From positions 2,105,501-2,169,500 of the forward strand of contig NZ_CP021425.1 of assembly GCF_002162375.1 (NCBI RefSeq): DNA of 64,000 nt, in the 5' to 3' direction. Of the stretch, positions 40,301 to 50,184 are shown in pieces (the stretch's first letter is position 1; every line of letters begins with the position of its first letter). The stretch comes from Oleiphilus messinensis (lineage in GTDB: Bacteria > Pseudomonadota > Gammaproteobacteria > Pseudomonadales > Oleiphilaceae). The notes below the pieces were generated by a model. That model was not told the DNA's origin. It saw nothing but the letters and a program-made list of their open reading frames with translations, and ran no database searches. Position numbers and translations under genes: made by a program.

Positions 40301-41665
40301 ATGAATATTAGAAAAAAAATTATAGCAAGCGGGGTAATTTTGCTGTCTATCGCGGTTTCAAATGCAAATGCGAAAGTGACAGCAGAAGAAGCAGCAAAAC
40401 TCGGTGGTGAACTCACGCCCATGGGCGCGGAAAAAGCCGGCAATGCGAGTGGAACCATACCTGAGTGGACGGGTGGAATTCAGAAAATTCCGGCAGGCTA
40501 TCAAAATGACGGTGTGTATATTAATCCGTTTCCAGACGATAAGCCCTTGTTTACGATCACCAAAGCGAACATGGGTGAACATGCAGACAAATTGACAGAA
40601 GGCCAGAAGGCCATGCTCAACAAGTATGCGGATTATAAGATTCCGGTGTATCAAAGCCGCCGTACCGCGCTTTATCCGCAAAAAGTTTATGATGCCGCAA
40701 AGAAGAATGCGACCGCAACTGAGCTGATATCAAATGGTAACGGTTTAGCTAATTTTGAAGAAGCTACGCCATTTCCCATTCCAAAAAACGGTCTTGAAGT
40801 GATCTGGAATCACATCGTTCGATATCGCGGTGGTAGTCTCGCGCGTACGATTGGCCAGGCGACACCCATGCCGAATGGTGACTTTTCTGTTGTAAAATTT
40901 AAGGACGAGCTCACCTGGCTTTCGACGCTGACTGATGCGAAGGAGGCAAATGATGACAACGTGCTGTTTTACTTCAAGCAGGTAATTGTTGCACCTTCAC
41001 GGCTGGCGGGTAACGTCTTACTGGTTCATGAAACAATTGATCAGGTTAAGGAACCTCGTCGAGCGTGGGTTTACAATGCTGGTCAACGTCGTGTACGTCG
41101 AGCTCCTCAGGTTGCCTACGATGGACCGGGTACCGCTTCAGACGGTCTTCGTACTTCTGATAACTTCGACATGTATAACGGTGCACCAGACCGTTATAAC
41201 TGGAAGTTGGTCGATAAGAAAGAGATGTATATCCCCTATAACTCTTATAAATTGTTGTCCAAAGATTACAAATATGAAGATGTTATAAAAGCAGGTCATA
41301 TCAATCAGGACTTGACCCGTTACGAGTTGCACCGCGTTTGGGTTGTGGAAGCCACACTGAAAGAAGGTGAGCGTCATATCTATGCGAAGCGTGTGTTCTA
41401 TATTGATGAGGATTCCTGGGGAGCTTCTGAGATTGACCATTACGATGGTCGTGGCGAATTATGGCGTGTCGCTGAGGCGCATAACTTTGTTTTCTATGAT
41501 CAAAAAATACCTTGGTATGCTTTGGAAGTGCTTTATGATTTACAAAGTGCCCGGTATTTGGCGTTCGGTCTTGTGAATGAAGCAAACGCACCCTATGACT
41601 TCAATTATGAGCGCTCTTTAAGGGATTTTACTCCGGCTGCCTTGAGACGTTCCGGTAGTCGGTAA
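40301..41665 (+). CDS. DUF1329 periplasmic protein
   Basis: Precursor of 454 residues with a signal peptide (IIASGVILLSIAVSNANA, cleaved near residue 24). Body features are typical of DUF1329: ELTPMGAEKAGNASGTIPEW at the start, NHIVRYRGGS in the middle and a long beta-rich C-terminal half (YDGRGELWRVAEAHNFVFYD). The family is thought to be LolA/LolB-like in fold and is almost always paired with DUF1302. No lipobox cysteine is seen, so it is likely soluble. A GAGGT ribosome site precedes the ATG. A terminator ends the two-gene unit. Confidence 0.88.
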   Translation: MNIRKKIIASGVILLSIAVSNANAKVTAEEAAKLGGELTPMGAEKAGNASGTIPEWTGGIQKIPAGYQNDGVYINPFPDDKPLFTITKANMGEHADKLTEGQKAMLNKYADYKIPVYQSRRTALYPQKVYDAAKKNATATELISNGNGLANFEEATPFPIPKNGLEVIWNHIVRYRGGSLARTIGQATPMPNGDFSVVKFKDELTWLSTLTDAKEANDDNVLFYFKQVIVAPSRLAGNVLLVHETIDQVKEPRRAWVYNAGQRRVRRAPQVAYDGPGTASDGLRTSDNFDMYNGAPDRYNWKLVDKKEMYIPYNSYKLLSKDYKYEDVIKAGHINQDLTRYELHRVWVVEATLKEGERHIYAKRVFYIDEDSWGASEIDHYDGRGELWRVAEAHNFVFYDQKIPWYALEVLYDLQSARYLAFGLVNEANAPYDFNYERSLRDFTPAALRRSGSR

Positions 41666-41685
41666 ATTCTTTCTTTGCTTCAAAT

Positions 41686-41717
41686 AAAAAAAGCCGGTGA
41701 ACTTCACCGGCTTTTTT
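41686..41717. terminator. Bidirectional terminator after DUF1329
   Basis: AAGCCGGTGAA and TTCACCGGCTT form a near-continuous palindrome (about 41691-41712) flanked by an A run and a T run, so it can stop both the DUF1329 transcript and the convergent acyltransferase transcript. Confidence 0.9.
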
Positions 41718-41740
41718 GTGCCCCATCCAAATTTTCCAGG

Positions 41741-42586
41741 CTAAACCGTTTTACAATTTCCCGGGGCCAGCGGAATCGCCCGATTAAGTTCGGAAAGCAA
41801 ATCGTCTTTCTTGCACCAGCGTTCTTCAAGCCATTCATCGTAATCTTCCGGGTGAGCCGGGGTGATGGGCATTTCGACCACAGCCTGGATGGTTTGAAGT
41901 CGTCCGCTGAAATAGTCCCACAGACACGGTTCAATTGCCGATGGGTAGTGAATTGTTACATCGAGAATGCGGATGTCTTGATGTTTGCGCACGTACTTGC
42001 TTGCGACTGCCGTTAGTGAAGTGCTTCTGGGATTCAGTAGGTATTTGTATATTGAATGCTCATTTTTGTGTGCTTTACGATTGAATCTCTTTCCTTCGGG
42101 GAAGTAGCACAGTGTGTTGGCTGTCGTATCTTGAGCAACTTTATCAAGTCGTTTAAGGGAGGGAAATTCCAGTGCCCAGAGGATGAGTCCAATAACGGGA
42201 ATCCGTACCGTGCTGTCGTTTACAATATAGGCTACGAGAGGAATTTTTTTTGCAAATACGGTGTGTAATACCCAGCGATCAGCAGAAGACTGATGATTGC
42301 AAACAATGATATAGCGTTGGTTAGCCTCCAGATTTGTCCTGCCAGTGATTTCCCAGGAGATACCATTAATCATTGTGGTTAGGCGATTGCACAGTCCGAG
42401 TAGTAATCCCGTTATTCCGCGAGTCACTTCTGCAAATCGTTGCCGGTTTCGAGTGCCGGGTGTCAACAATCTTAGAATGGCCACGAGAATAATCAGTGGC
42501 AGGAATACACTGGTGAGAATCAGTATTGAGAGGAGCACGAGTAGCCCTCTAAACCAATGTGGCAGAATTCTATGCATACCAGACAA
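41741..42586 (-). CDS. YihG-like 1-acylglycerol-3-phosphate acyltransferase
   Basis: Membrane-bound PlsC-family acyltransferase, 281 residues. There is an N-terminal membrane helix (FRGLLVLLSILILTSVFLPL), the catalytic HX4D box in CNHQSSADRWVL (near 97-102) and the substrate motif FPEGKRFN (near 168), where the common form is FPEGTRF. Closest in wording to YihG, which tunes the fatty acid make-up of phosphatidic acid. Substrate preference cannot be set. An internal ATG at codon 4 is an alternative start. Confidence 0.85.
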   Translation of the reverse strand: MSGMHRILPHWFRGLLVLLSILILTSVFLPLIILVAILRLLTPGTRNRQRFAEVTRGITGLLLGLCNRLTTMINGISWEITGRTNLEANQRYIIVCNHQSSADRWVLHTVFAKKIPLVAYIVNDSTVRIPVIGLILWALEFPSLKRLDKVAQDTTANTLCYFPEGKRFNRKAHKNEHSIYKYLLNPRSTSLTAVASKYVRKHQDIRILDVTIHYPSAIEPCLWDYFSGRLQTIQAVVEMPITPAHPEDYDEWLEERWCKKDDLLSELNRAIPLAPGNCKTV

Positions 42587-42748
42587 GTCCTCCGTGAACG
42601 TATGACAAGCTCTGAATTATTAAACTGCGGATCTAGGTCAAGTGTCTCGCGCTTGATGCGGGCGAGTTTACACAATCAAAGCTGAGCATCCTTTTAAGCC
42701 GTTCACAACACACGAACAAACCCGTATAAAGATGAAGAACCCGCCCGT

Positions 42749-43231
42749 TTAAACTGTTGAATGACCTGACTCATTTTCCGCTGCCACAGGAGCCGGTGCC
42801 GAGTCCGGCTTGGTGCTTCCAAGCACGCGGTTTGTGGTTTCTCTGGCTTTGTCTTGGATTTCGGGTGTGATGTGTGTTGCGAGCGTCGCGAGAGCTGTTA
42901 ACATTAATGTGATATCGTCACTGTACCCCAAAACCGGTGTGAGGTCTGGAATGAGATCGATTAAACTGATGAAGTAGCCGAGCGTGCCATAAATCACACC
43001 TTTGCACCAGGTCGGCGTGTGGGGAGATTGTGCCGTGTAGTAGAGCGTGAGCGAAGAGTAAATTGCTTTGTCGCCAGCGGTGTGAGTCGCTCGTTTTAGT
43101 TTGCTCCAGAATGATCGCTCCGTGAAGCGCCCCTGGTAAACCTCAAGGGATTGTCCTGTTAGCGTTGAGGGATCGGGAGAAGTATCAGGTGTTTTATTGT
43201 TCGTGTGCGCTTTCTCTGTCGAATGTGGCAT
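42749..43231 (-). CDS. DUF1232 (YkvA-like) membrane protein
   Basis: 160 residues with the DUF1232 core at about 75-120: GTLGYFISLIDLIPDLTPVL followed by GYSDDITLML. The core holds one or two membrane helices; both termini are polar and low in complexity. Function of the family is unknown. It stands between the acyltransferase and a large lipoprotein on the same strand with gaps of over 150 bases, so operon membership is doubtful. Confidence 0.85.
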   Translation of the reverse strand: MPHSTEKAHTNNKTPDTSPDPSTLTGQSLEVYQGRFTERSFWSKLKRATHTAGDKAIYSSLTLYYTAQSPHTPTWCKGVIYGTLGYFISLIDLIPDLTPVLGYSDDITLMLTALATLATHITPEIQDKARETTNRVLGSTKPDSAPAPVAAENESGHSTV

Positions 43232-43388
43232 ACCTTCGCTCCTGGAGAGTATCTTCCCTGAATATTATCAAATATTTTTGTCGGGTAAAACTCACCAGAG
43301 TTATTCAGCCGCCTGCTTACACATTGATGGAGAGAATTATCGGGCCCCTCACAGCAGAGGGGCATAGGAAGTATGGATATTGTCTGGT

Positions 43389-45686
43389 TTAAGATCGGGG
43401 GAGCATGCGGTCTCTGAAGCCGTATACTAACCCAAGCGCATCACCATGGCGTAACAGCATCATGAGCACGGTGCCCTCTTCTCCGACGAATCCCTGGAGT
43501 GTAAGAGGGGCACCATTGATGGTGCCGAAATTGAGCTGGAACTTGTTGTTGTCATCCAGTACAACTGCGGTTGGAGACGGGCTAATGGGTTGTTTCAACT
43601 TTAACTGTGTGACGGTGTTGTTGTCGATGACTTGTTCCACATAGGTCCGTTCGAGGTTCAGGGTGGCGATACCATCGGACGAGAATGAGAGCTCGGAGCC
43701 ATTGAAAGAGGTGATGTCATTTTTGTTGTCATACATGTAAAAGGCATGACCCTGCAGCTTGAATGTCGCATTGCTGAGCGAAAATGTTTCATTATCTAAT
43801 TTGATGCCGTGAATAATACCTCGGCGTGAGCCCGGACCGGTAATGGTCAGTGCAAAGCTATCACCGTTCAAATTCATGGCTCCTTCGCCTGTTAGCCCAC
43901 TGTCGGATGCGAGACTGACTCGGCCCGCCTGTAAGTGCACCTGTACTTTCAGGTCCACATCATAATTAATCGTTTCTTCAGGGGACATTTCGTGTTGCAG
44001 GGTTTGTGCCGGGATCTGAGTGAGTGGCGTCACGGATTTGTCCGGGTTTCGGCTTATTTGCCAGCCGCTATAAAAATCTCCGAATACTGAAGCAGGTTGA
44101 TCATCTGTCACAAACCCATTGTCTATTGTCCACAGGCTGGTGTGCGCTTCGACGGTCGTCGGGTTGGAGTTACTGAGTTGCTGACTGAATTTAATCGTAC
44201 CGTATTGCTTGTTCTTGCTTGCTTCACCTAAATTGAATGTGTTTTCTTCATCGGTTTTCAGGTTGATGAGATAGCTGAAGTTATTAGTAGCCTCTAACTG
44301 TCGTAATCGTTGAAAGGTGCTGCTTCCCTGTTTCTCCAGTTCATATACGCTGCCGGTGGTGAGTGGCGCGCTGTACATGAAGTTCCGGTCATCATCGCCG
44401 TAGTAGTGCAAAAAAAACGGATTGGTTAGCCAGCCTGTTGGTGTCTCTGTTTCCCGGGCCGTGATAGTTTGAAATGGCAGTTGAGGGAATGAAATACTGC
44501 CATCGACTGCGGCAAATGAAGAGGTTGATTTTGACCCGAAGGAATTTACGTCAAAACCGAGTGGGCTATTAAATTCCACAGTTAAATCACCCGCTGTAGT
44601 AATCGAGCGGCGTTGATAGGGGAGCTCTCCAAACAAACTGTGGATATTGAGTATTGTGGTAAATGATGCTTCCGAGAGCGCGGGGTAAGTATATTCGGTG
44701 CTGCCGTCATTCAAAATTTGTTCGACACTGGTTGAGCTGGCATTGAAAATAACACTGCCATTATTCACCTCAGAGTCCGGGTCAAACTGACTTAACCCCA
44801 TGTTGAAGTAAATGGTATTCAGACCAAACTCAAAGGTGTTGAGCAGGTTATCGAAATTAGGCTCTTTGCTGATGGCATCGTGGTATTGGGTATCTACCAC
44901 TGCGGCGAGACCATCATTCAGGGCATTGGCGAAGTCAATCCGTTCGCTCAGAAACGCTTTTGTAGCCTCTATATTCAGATCATCCGGAATGGTGATGTCG
45001 AACTCTTGTACCATGGATACGAGATTCAACCAGATCAAATATCTTGCCTCGAACTGGTTTTCACAACCCATGCTCTCACCACAGGGGGCCAGCGAGGATA
45101 GCCCGATATTGTTAGCTCGGGCGCGGTTCAGGAAGGATTCCACGAGTAGGGTTGAGGCGACGTTAATGCGAGCTGTACCAGATGTTAAAGGCGCCCACAG
45201 TGTTTCGCCATTTTCAAGGCGAGCACGGATGAAAATATCAATTTGGGTTGGTCTGTAAATACCGGCATTGAACGCGATGGTGTAGGTGCCATCGTTGTTT
45301 GCACGGTAAGTATGGGCGATTGATACGCTTGGGCTAACCACCGGATTCAGACTGGTATCGAGTTGTACGACATCGAGGTCAATCACGCTAACGGGTGACA
45401 AGCCCCGAAAAGCATAAGCGGGGGAGGGGGAAAGCAGCCGATATAACGAACGTTGCCAGCTTGCCACCATTTTGTCTGTCGCCTCTACGGTGACAACGAC
45501 CTCATCAAGCTCAGCGGATTGTTGGCCATCGTCATCATCGGTATCCAACGGGTCATTGTCCCCTGGCGGGAAGGAGTTTTCGCTGTTGGCTGCATCTTCA
45601 AGCCCGTCACCTCCGGAGGAGCATCCGCCGATACCGCCAAAAACAAGAACCATCGTGAAGAGCAAAGTAAAAATACGTGGTGACAT
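43389..45686 (-). CDS. Large outer-membrane lipoprotein of unknown function
   Basis: I start at ATG 45686, with AAAGGA seven bases upstream, giving 765 residues. The N terminus is a lipoprotein signal (FTLLFTMVLVFGGIGGC, lipobox cysteine C22); serine at +2 suggests outer-membrane sorting. A low-complexity acidic linker (NDPLDTDDDDGQQ) follows, then an Ig-like stretch (residues about 65-160), a helical part around an Asn-Asp-rich segment (about 190-270), and a long beta-rich C-terminal half. Two cysteines in APCGESMGCENQ may pair. No recognised enzyme motif. It is followed upstream by a YfaZ-like porin on the same strand, but 257 bases apart. Confidence 0.75.
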   Translation of the reverse strand: MSPRIFTLLFTMVLVFGGIGGCSSGGDGLEDAANSENSFPPGDNDPLDTDDDDGQQSAELDEVVVTVEATDKMVASWQRSLYRLLSPSPAYAFRGLSPVSVIDLDVVQLDTSLNPVVSPSVSIAHTYRANNDGTYTIAFNAGIYRPTQIDIFIRARLENGETLWAPLTSGTARINVASTLLVESFLNRARANNIGLSSLAPCGESMGCENQFEARYLIWLNLVSMVQEFDITIPDDLNIEATKAFLSERIDFANALNDGLAAVVDTQYHDAISKEPNFDNLLNTFEFGLNTIYFNMGLSQFDPDSEVNNGSVIFNASSTSVEQILNDGSTEYTYPALSEASFTTILNIHSLFGELPYQRRSITTAGDLTVEFNSPLGFDVNSFGSKSTSSFAAVDGSISFPQLPFQTITARETETPTGWLTNPFFLHYYGDDDRNFMYSAPLTTGSVYELEKQGSSTFQRLRQLEATNNFSYLINLKTDEENTFNLGEASKNKQYGTIKFSQQLSNSNPTTVEAHTSLWTIDNGFVTDDQPASVFGDFYSGWQISRNPDKSVTPLTQIPAQTLQHEMSPEETINYDVDLKVQVHLQAGRVSLASDSGLTGEGAMNLNGDSFALTITGPGSRRGIIHGIKLDNETFSLSNATFKLQGHAFYMYDNKNDITSFNGSELSFSSDGIATLNLERTYVEQVIDNNTVTQLKLKQPISPSPTAVVLDDNNKFQLNFGTINGAPLTLQGFVGEEGTVLMMLLRHGDALGLVYGFRDRMLPRS

Positions 45687-45943
45687 AATGCGTCCTTTGA
45701 GTTGATAAGCCAATTTCCATTGAACTTCTATAACCTTCGTCGCGACAGGAATCTATTGCGCCGACCAACAAAAGGAGGGTAAGGGTGAAACGTCTGGACG
45801 TTTCACAAGTTGCGCAAATGATTTACACAGGAAGGTGTCAGGAGTAAGTGTAGATGATCTGCTGTTATTTAATAAGGCAGAAGTGTTGTTATTGTGAGAC
45901 AGTTGCACTATTAATGCCGTTTATCACAGAGATGGACTTGTGC

Positions 45944-46501
45944 CTAAAACAGATAGCGCAGGCCTACATAAAATGATGACTCAATGGTTCGGTTATCCAT
46001 TTCCTCCAAACCACTATGAACATAACGATATCCCACCAGCAGGTCAGCGTTTTGAATTACCCGGTAGCGACTCTTCAAGTCAATCCACTGGTAGCCGGAC
46101 AGGTCACTAAAACTAAGAATGGAGGGAGCGATGTGCAGGCTGCCAGCTACGGATAGTCCAGGTACCTCCGGGATGTTCAAATTAATGAAGCCACCAAAGC
46201 CTGCTGATATTCCGTCGACGTTTTTCTCGTCAAATACCATGGTTCTGAAGCCCAGCCCGGTGGTTGCTGGCAAATTGGCAATGACCGTTTGTCCCTGCGC
46301 ATGTAAATCAGCATGATAGAGGTGGCGGCTGTTCTCGTGACGAAGATAGCCAATTTCTGTGTGGATCTGGGAGGAAGGGGGGAGTGGTGTGATATCGATC
46401 CCGGCAGATTTGTTGCTAAGCGTCACGGTCAAATCACTTGCAATGGATGTGGTTGATGCTGTTGTGAAAATAAGCAACATAAAAAGTCGTCGTAGGCTCA
46501 T
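45944..46501 (-). CDS. YfaZ-family outer-membrane protein
   Basis: Small barrel precursor of 185 residues. Signal peptide RRLFMLLIFTTASTTSIAS, then strands such as LGFRTMVFDE, GGFINLNIPEVPGLSVAGSL and YRVIQNADLLVGYRYVH, with a C-terminal phenylalanine (YVGLRYLF). This is the YfaZ pattern of about 180 residues. Role unknown. Transcribed separately from the lipoprotein gene; 230 bases lie between them. Confidence 0.82.
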   Translation of the reverse strand: MSLRRLFMLLIFTTASTTSIASDLTVTLSNKSAGIDITPLPPSSQIHTEIGYLRHENSRHLYHADLHAQGQTVIANLPATTGLGFRTMVFDEKNVDGISAGFGGFINLNIPEVPGLSVAGSLHIAPSILSFSDLSGYQWIDLKSRYRVIQNADLLVGYRYVHSGLEEMDNRTIESSFYVGLRYLF

Positions 46502-46814
46502 AGTAATCCCTTGGCTGGTAAAAGTGGGCTTATGGTAACGTTGTCCTCAAACGGGCTCAACCGGATTTCGTGTTTCATTAAATCTGGAGCAAAATAACGC
46601 TACTTTGATGCTTTTTTGAGCCTGCAGGTTTGGTTTTTGCATTAAACACTGCTAACGTTCGTTAAATGGATTTAGCAAGCGCTCGGACTACAGAATAGCA
46701 GTATCAATCGCGGAAAATTTGATGCGTGAATAGATACTGGGCTTGTAATGCTTTATAATTTATGACGCCTTATTCAGAAAAATATAATTTCCTCCAGAGA
46801 GTGATTCATTTTTT
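46502..46814. promoter_or_regulatory. Divergent upstream region of YfaZ-like and hybrid kinase genes, with TATAAT box
   Basis: A perfect TATAAT at 46754-46759 stands about 55 bases before the kinase GTG start, but the corresponding -35 (TAGATA, 46731-46736) is poor. No gene-like frame or RNA was recognised in the 313 bases. Confidence 0.4.
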
Positions 46815-49193
46815 GTGAGAAATCCATTTCAGTACTACAAAGCCCGGCCTTTGGCTGGTCGATTGTTGGCCTACATTATTCTGTTCAGCAGCTTTATCGC
46901 ATTACTGGCCACCGCAGTGCAGTTGTATTTTGACTATCGTCAGCAGCTTTCCGAACTGGAAGGAAATGTTGACCAGGTTTTTGCAATGTTCGGTGATAGC
47001 GTGTTAAACAGTCTTTGGAGTGTTGACCGGGAACAGATTCAGGTTCACTTACAAGGTATTGTCAAACTGAACTACGTCGATAGTGTGACGTTGCTTTCTG
47101 GTTCTAAAGAAGTCTTTTTTGAAGGGGTTGTGCAGAAAGGGGTGCCATCATTGACCCGTTCGTTCACGTTGACTTACCAAGTGGGTAACACAGAGCAGTG
47201 GTTGGGCGAACTGACGATTGTTTCAAATCTCTCTCGCATACATGAAAACTTACTAGAACGCTTTCTCATCATTTTGTCCAGCCAATCGGTCAAAACTTTT
47301 TTTGTTGCGATTTTTATACTTTTGACGGTGCGTTACCTGGTTACTCGGCATCTCGATACAATGGCAAGCTATGCCAATAAAATGGACTTCGAGAATCTGG
47401 ATAAACCGCTGGTATTGAATCGCGAGGAACCCAAAAAAACAGATGAAATGACGCAAGTCGTTGCAGCCTTTAATCAAATGCGCAGCCGGTTATTCCAGGA
47501 GTTGGAGAGTATTAAACTCTCAAAACAACAGACTCAAGTGGAAAAGCAGAAGGCAATTGAAGAGAGTCAGGCGAAAAGTTTGTTTCTTGCTAATATGAGT
47601 CACGAATTGCGTACACCCATGAATGGGGTACTTGGCTTTGCCTCTCTATTGCTGGACGGTGATCTCTCGCCTGAGCAGCGTGAACATGCCACCATCATTT
47701 ATTCGAGTGCCGAAGCGCTGTTGGGGATTGTCAATGATATTCTGGATATTTCCAAAATTGAAGCCGGAAAGCTGGTGCTGCAATCCGTAACGTTTGACGT
47801 GCACACACTGATGGATGAAATCGTTTTGTTACTGGGTAGCAAGGCGAGAGAGAAAGGCTTGAGTCTCGAGCTCTACGTGGCGCAGGATATCCCCTCGGCA
47901 TTGGTTGGAGATCCCGTGCGATTACGCCAGGTGTTGATTAATCTGGTTTCCAATGCGATTAAGTTTACAGAAAATGGCGGCGTAACGATTTCAGTCTCGT
48001 GCGCCCGCGTGATCAAGGCCAATGAATCCGGTCCATTGGAGGTGGAGCTTTGTTTTGCCGTGCGTGATACAGGGATCGGTGTTTCCCTGACAAATCAGGC
48101 TCTCATTTTTGATGCTTATCGGCAAGTGGATCTATCTTCAACGCGGCAAAGAGATGGTACCGGGTTGGGACTGGCAATCTGTAAACGATTGGTGGAGGCC
48201 ATGCAGGGAGCGATCTCGGTTCACAGCGAAATTAACTGTGGCTCCGTGTTTAATGTCAATCTCAAGTTTGTAGCAGTGCAGGAAACCAGTCAGGAAACTC
48301 GGGTCAGGATGAATGTGTTGAAAGGTGCCAGAGCTTTGGTGGTGGATTCAACGCCTTCCAGTTTGGCTTTTTGTGTCGATCAGTTATCACAGCTTTTTGT
48401 CGTCAGTGACGGCGCAAATAGCTTGCGAGAGGCACATGCCCTGATCCGGGACCGGCAACAGGAAGGGATGGGAGCACCCTACGATGCCTTGATTGTGGAT
48501 GATTTTTTAATCGACGGCGATGGTTTGGAGTTGTGTCAACTGTTTCCTGATCATGCTGAGAATAAACCCGCCGTTATTATTGTTTGCACCAATCCACAAC
48601 GAGGGGATTCGGAGCGAGCTAAAAAGTCCGGGGCTTCCGGTTTTTTGTTGAAAAGTATGCGGGCATCTTACTTGCCCAGAATGCTGGCTCTGGCATTGGA
48701 ATCGAGAAATCAGCCAGTACCGCAATTTTATACCCGATTTAACATTGCCCTTGGCGCGAATCCGGAAGTGGTAGCCCGCTCCGCTGAGGAGGCTGTCGGG
48801 ATCAGGAAAACCGATGTTTCGCCCAAACCTCGAGTATTGGTGGTCGAAGACAATCAGGTTAATCAGAAGTTGGCTGTGAAAATATTGGAAAAGTGTGGCT
48901 GCCATGTTGATGTTGCGTCGAACGGGGCAATGGCAGTCGACAAATGCTCGACTAACAATTATCAACTTATATTCATGGATTGTATGATGCCGGTAATGGA
49001 TGGATATGAAGCCACTCAGGCTATTCGTGAAATGGAAAAAAATTATAGTATGGATCCCGTGACCATCGTTGCGCTTACCGCCAACGCAATGGAGGGGGAT
49101 GCACAACGTTGTTTCGCCGCTGGAATGGATCGGTTCTTGGCAAAACCGGTCAAGTACGAGGCGTTTAAAGAACAGGTTAAAGCACTGATTTAA
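46815..49193 (+). CDS. Hybrid sensor histidine kinase with two receiver domains
   Basis: 792 residues from a GTG start. Domain order: membrane helix (about 16-38), periplasmic sensor region (about 40-150), second helix (about 158-172), HAMP-like linker, HisKA with H263 in [13 protein letters not shown], HATPase with the N box [14 protein letters not shown] and G boxes DTGIGV and GTGLGL, then a degenerate receiver (about 500-640, [11 protein letters not shown]) and a canonical receiver with D722 in [11 protein letters not shown] and K in LAKPVK. BarA-like architecture without the Hpt domain. No response regulator is next to it. The 3' end overlaps the convergent Cys-rich gene by 17 bases. Confidence 0.92.
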   Translation: MRNPFQYYKARPLAGRLLAYIILFSSFIALLATAVQLYFDYRQQLSELEGNVDQVFAMFGDSVLNSLWSVDREQIQVHLQGIVKLNYVDSVTLLSGSKEVFFEGVVQKGVPSLTRSFTLTYQVGNTEQWLGELTIVSNLSRIHENLLERFLIILSSQSVKTFFVAIFILLTVRYLVTRHLDTMASYANKMDFENLDKPLVLNREEPKKTDEMTQVVAAFNQMRSRLFQELESIKLSKQQTQVEKQKAIEESQAKSLFLANMSHELRTPMNGVLGFASLLLDGDLSPEQREHATIIYSSAEALLGIVNDILDISKIEAGKLVLQSVTFDVHTLMDEIVLLLGSKAREKGLSLELYVAQDIPSALVGDPVRLRQVLINLVSNAIKFTENGGVTISVSCARVIKANESGPLEVELCFAVRDTGIGVSLTNQALIFDAYRQVDLSSTRQRDGTGLGLAICKRLVEAMQGAISVHSEINCGSVFNVNLKFVAVQETSQETRVRMNVLKGARALVVDSTPSSLAFCVDQLSQLFVVSDGANSLREAHALIRDRQQEGMGAPYDALIVDDFLIDGDGLELCQLFPDHAENKPAVIIVCTNPQRGDSERAKKSGASGFLLKSMRASYLPRMLALALESRNQPVPQFYTRFNIALGANPEVVARSAEEAVGIRKTDVSPKPRVLVVEDNQVNQKLAVKILEKCGCHVDVASNGAMAVDKCSTNNYQLIFMDCMMPVMDGYEATQAIREMEKNYSMDPVTIVALTANAMEGDAQRCFAAGMDRFLAKPVKYEAFKEQVKALI

Positions 49194-49467
49194 TTTCTGG
49201 TTTTAGTCCTGTGTCCTGTTCCAACAGGTTTAAGACCCTGATGGCATCTTCCCGTGTTGTGCCACAGATATCGGGGTCTGCTGTGAAAGCCGAGCACACT
49301 TTTGGACGCAGGGGGTCGCCAAAGATCTTGCACTTGTTTTCAGCATCCAGTTGAATACATCGTTCGCCCGCTTTTTTGCCAAGGGGCATGCCCGGAATGG
49401 GGGAAGTGATTGAGGGGGCGATACAGCAGGCTCCGCACCCGGCTCGACAGTTTATCTGTGCCGTCAT
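49177..49467 (-). CDS. YkgJ-family cysteine-cluster protein
   Basis: 96 residues with the zinc/iron-chelating cysteine cluster: [13 protein letters not shown] at the N terminus, [13 protein letters not shown] near 40, RPKVCSAF near 57 and DICGT near 68. The family is widespread and of unknown role, possibly metal-cluster handling. Its ATG overlaps the trmO stop as ATGA (4 bases), so translation is probably coupled. Its 3' end overlaps the kinase gene by 17 bases. Confidence 0.88.
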   Translation of the reverse strand: MTAQINCRAGCGACCIAPSITSPIPGMPLGKKAGERCIQLDAENKCKIFGDPLRPKVCSAFTADPDICGTTREDAIRVLNLLEQDTGLKPEIKSVL

Positions 49468-50183
49468 ATTTCGTGATTTACCGGTGAAATTTTTTCTACA
49501 ATTGCGACATTTTCAGCGCAGCGCCATTGTACATTGAAATCAAAGAGGTGAATACCATATTGCCTTTCGGGGTCTGAGTGATAAGCGGGACGTGGATCAA
49601 GGCTGAGTACTTCAATTATCGTATCCGTGATTTCCTGTTTTCCCAAAGATAAAAGGTAATCCTGGGCAGTCGAGCTGAACACTACCTTTAGCTTGGCTTC
49701 GGGCGCGTTTTCGGCAAAACCCCCGGTTGCGTCCGGAATCTGATCTGAAAAGGGGAGGTAGGGTTTAATGTCAATGATCGGCGTGTTATCCATAAGATCC
49801 GCCCCTTCAACCACCAATGTTACGCCTGAGTCGAGGGTTTCAATGGCAATCAATCGTACTGCGGACAGACCCAAAGGATTGGGGCGAACGGTTGAGCGGG
49901 TTGCAAATACTCCCATTTTGCGATTACCACCCAAGCGCGGGGGGCGCACTTTCGGTCTCCAATGGGTATTTTGAGTCTGGTGAAATACGAAGCTTAACCA
50001 GATATGTGAAAACTGTTCCAGACCCTCAAATGCATCAGGCGTATTGAAAGGGGGAAGCATTCGGATTTTTGAGCGGATATGGGTTAGTCTGGGCTGCCTG
50101 GGTACGCCGAATTTTTCTTTGAAACCGCTTTCGACAATACCGATTACGGTAAATTCGGTTTTCTGTAGGTCTGTGTGGGACAT
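49464..50183 (-). CDS. trmO: tRNA (N6-threonylcarbamoyladenosine37-N6)-methyltransferase TrmO
   Basis: TrmO (TsaA/YaeB family) methylates t6A37 of tRNA(Thr) to m6t6A using SAM. 239 residues from ATG 50183 (MSHTDLQKTEFTVIGIVESG). Family motifs: FGVPRQPRLTHIRSKIRMLP, LEQFSHIWLSFVFHQ, FATRSTVRPNPLGLSAVRL and the C-terminal YGIHLFDFNVQWRC. A TTG at 50201 is in frame but overlaps the upstream gene. The ATG comes one base after the upstream stop, and its own stop overlaps ykgJ. Confidence 0.93.
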   Translation of the reverse strand: MSHTDLQKTEFTVIGIVESGFKEKFGVPRQPRLTHIRSKIRMLPPFNTPDAFEGLEQFSHIWLSFVFHQTQNTHWRPKVRPPRLGGNRKMGVFATRSTVRPNPLGLSAVRLIAIETLDSGVTLVVEGADLMDNTPIIDIKPYLPFSDQIPDATGGFAENAPEAKLKVVFSSTAQDYLLSLGKQEITDTIIEVLSLDPRPAYHSDPERQYGIHLFDFNVQWRCAENVAIVEKISPVNHEI

Positions 50184-50184
50184 G

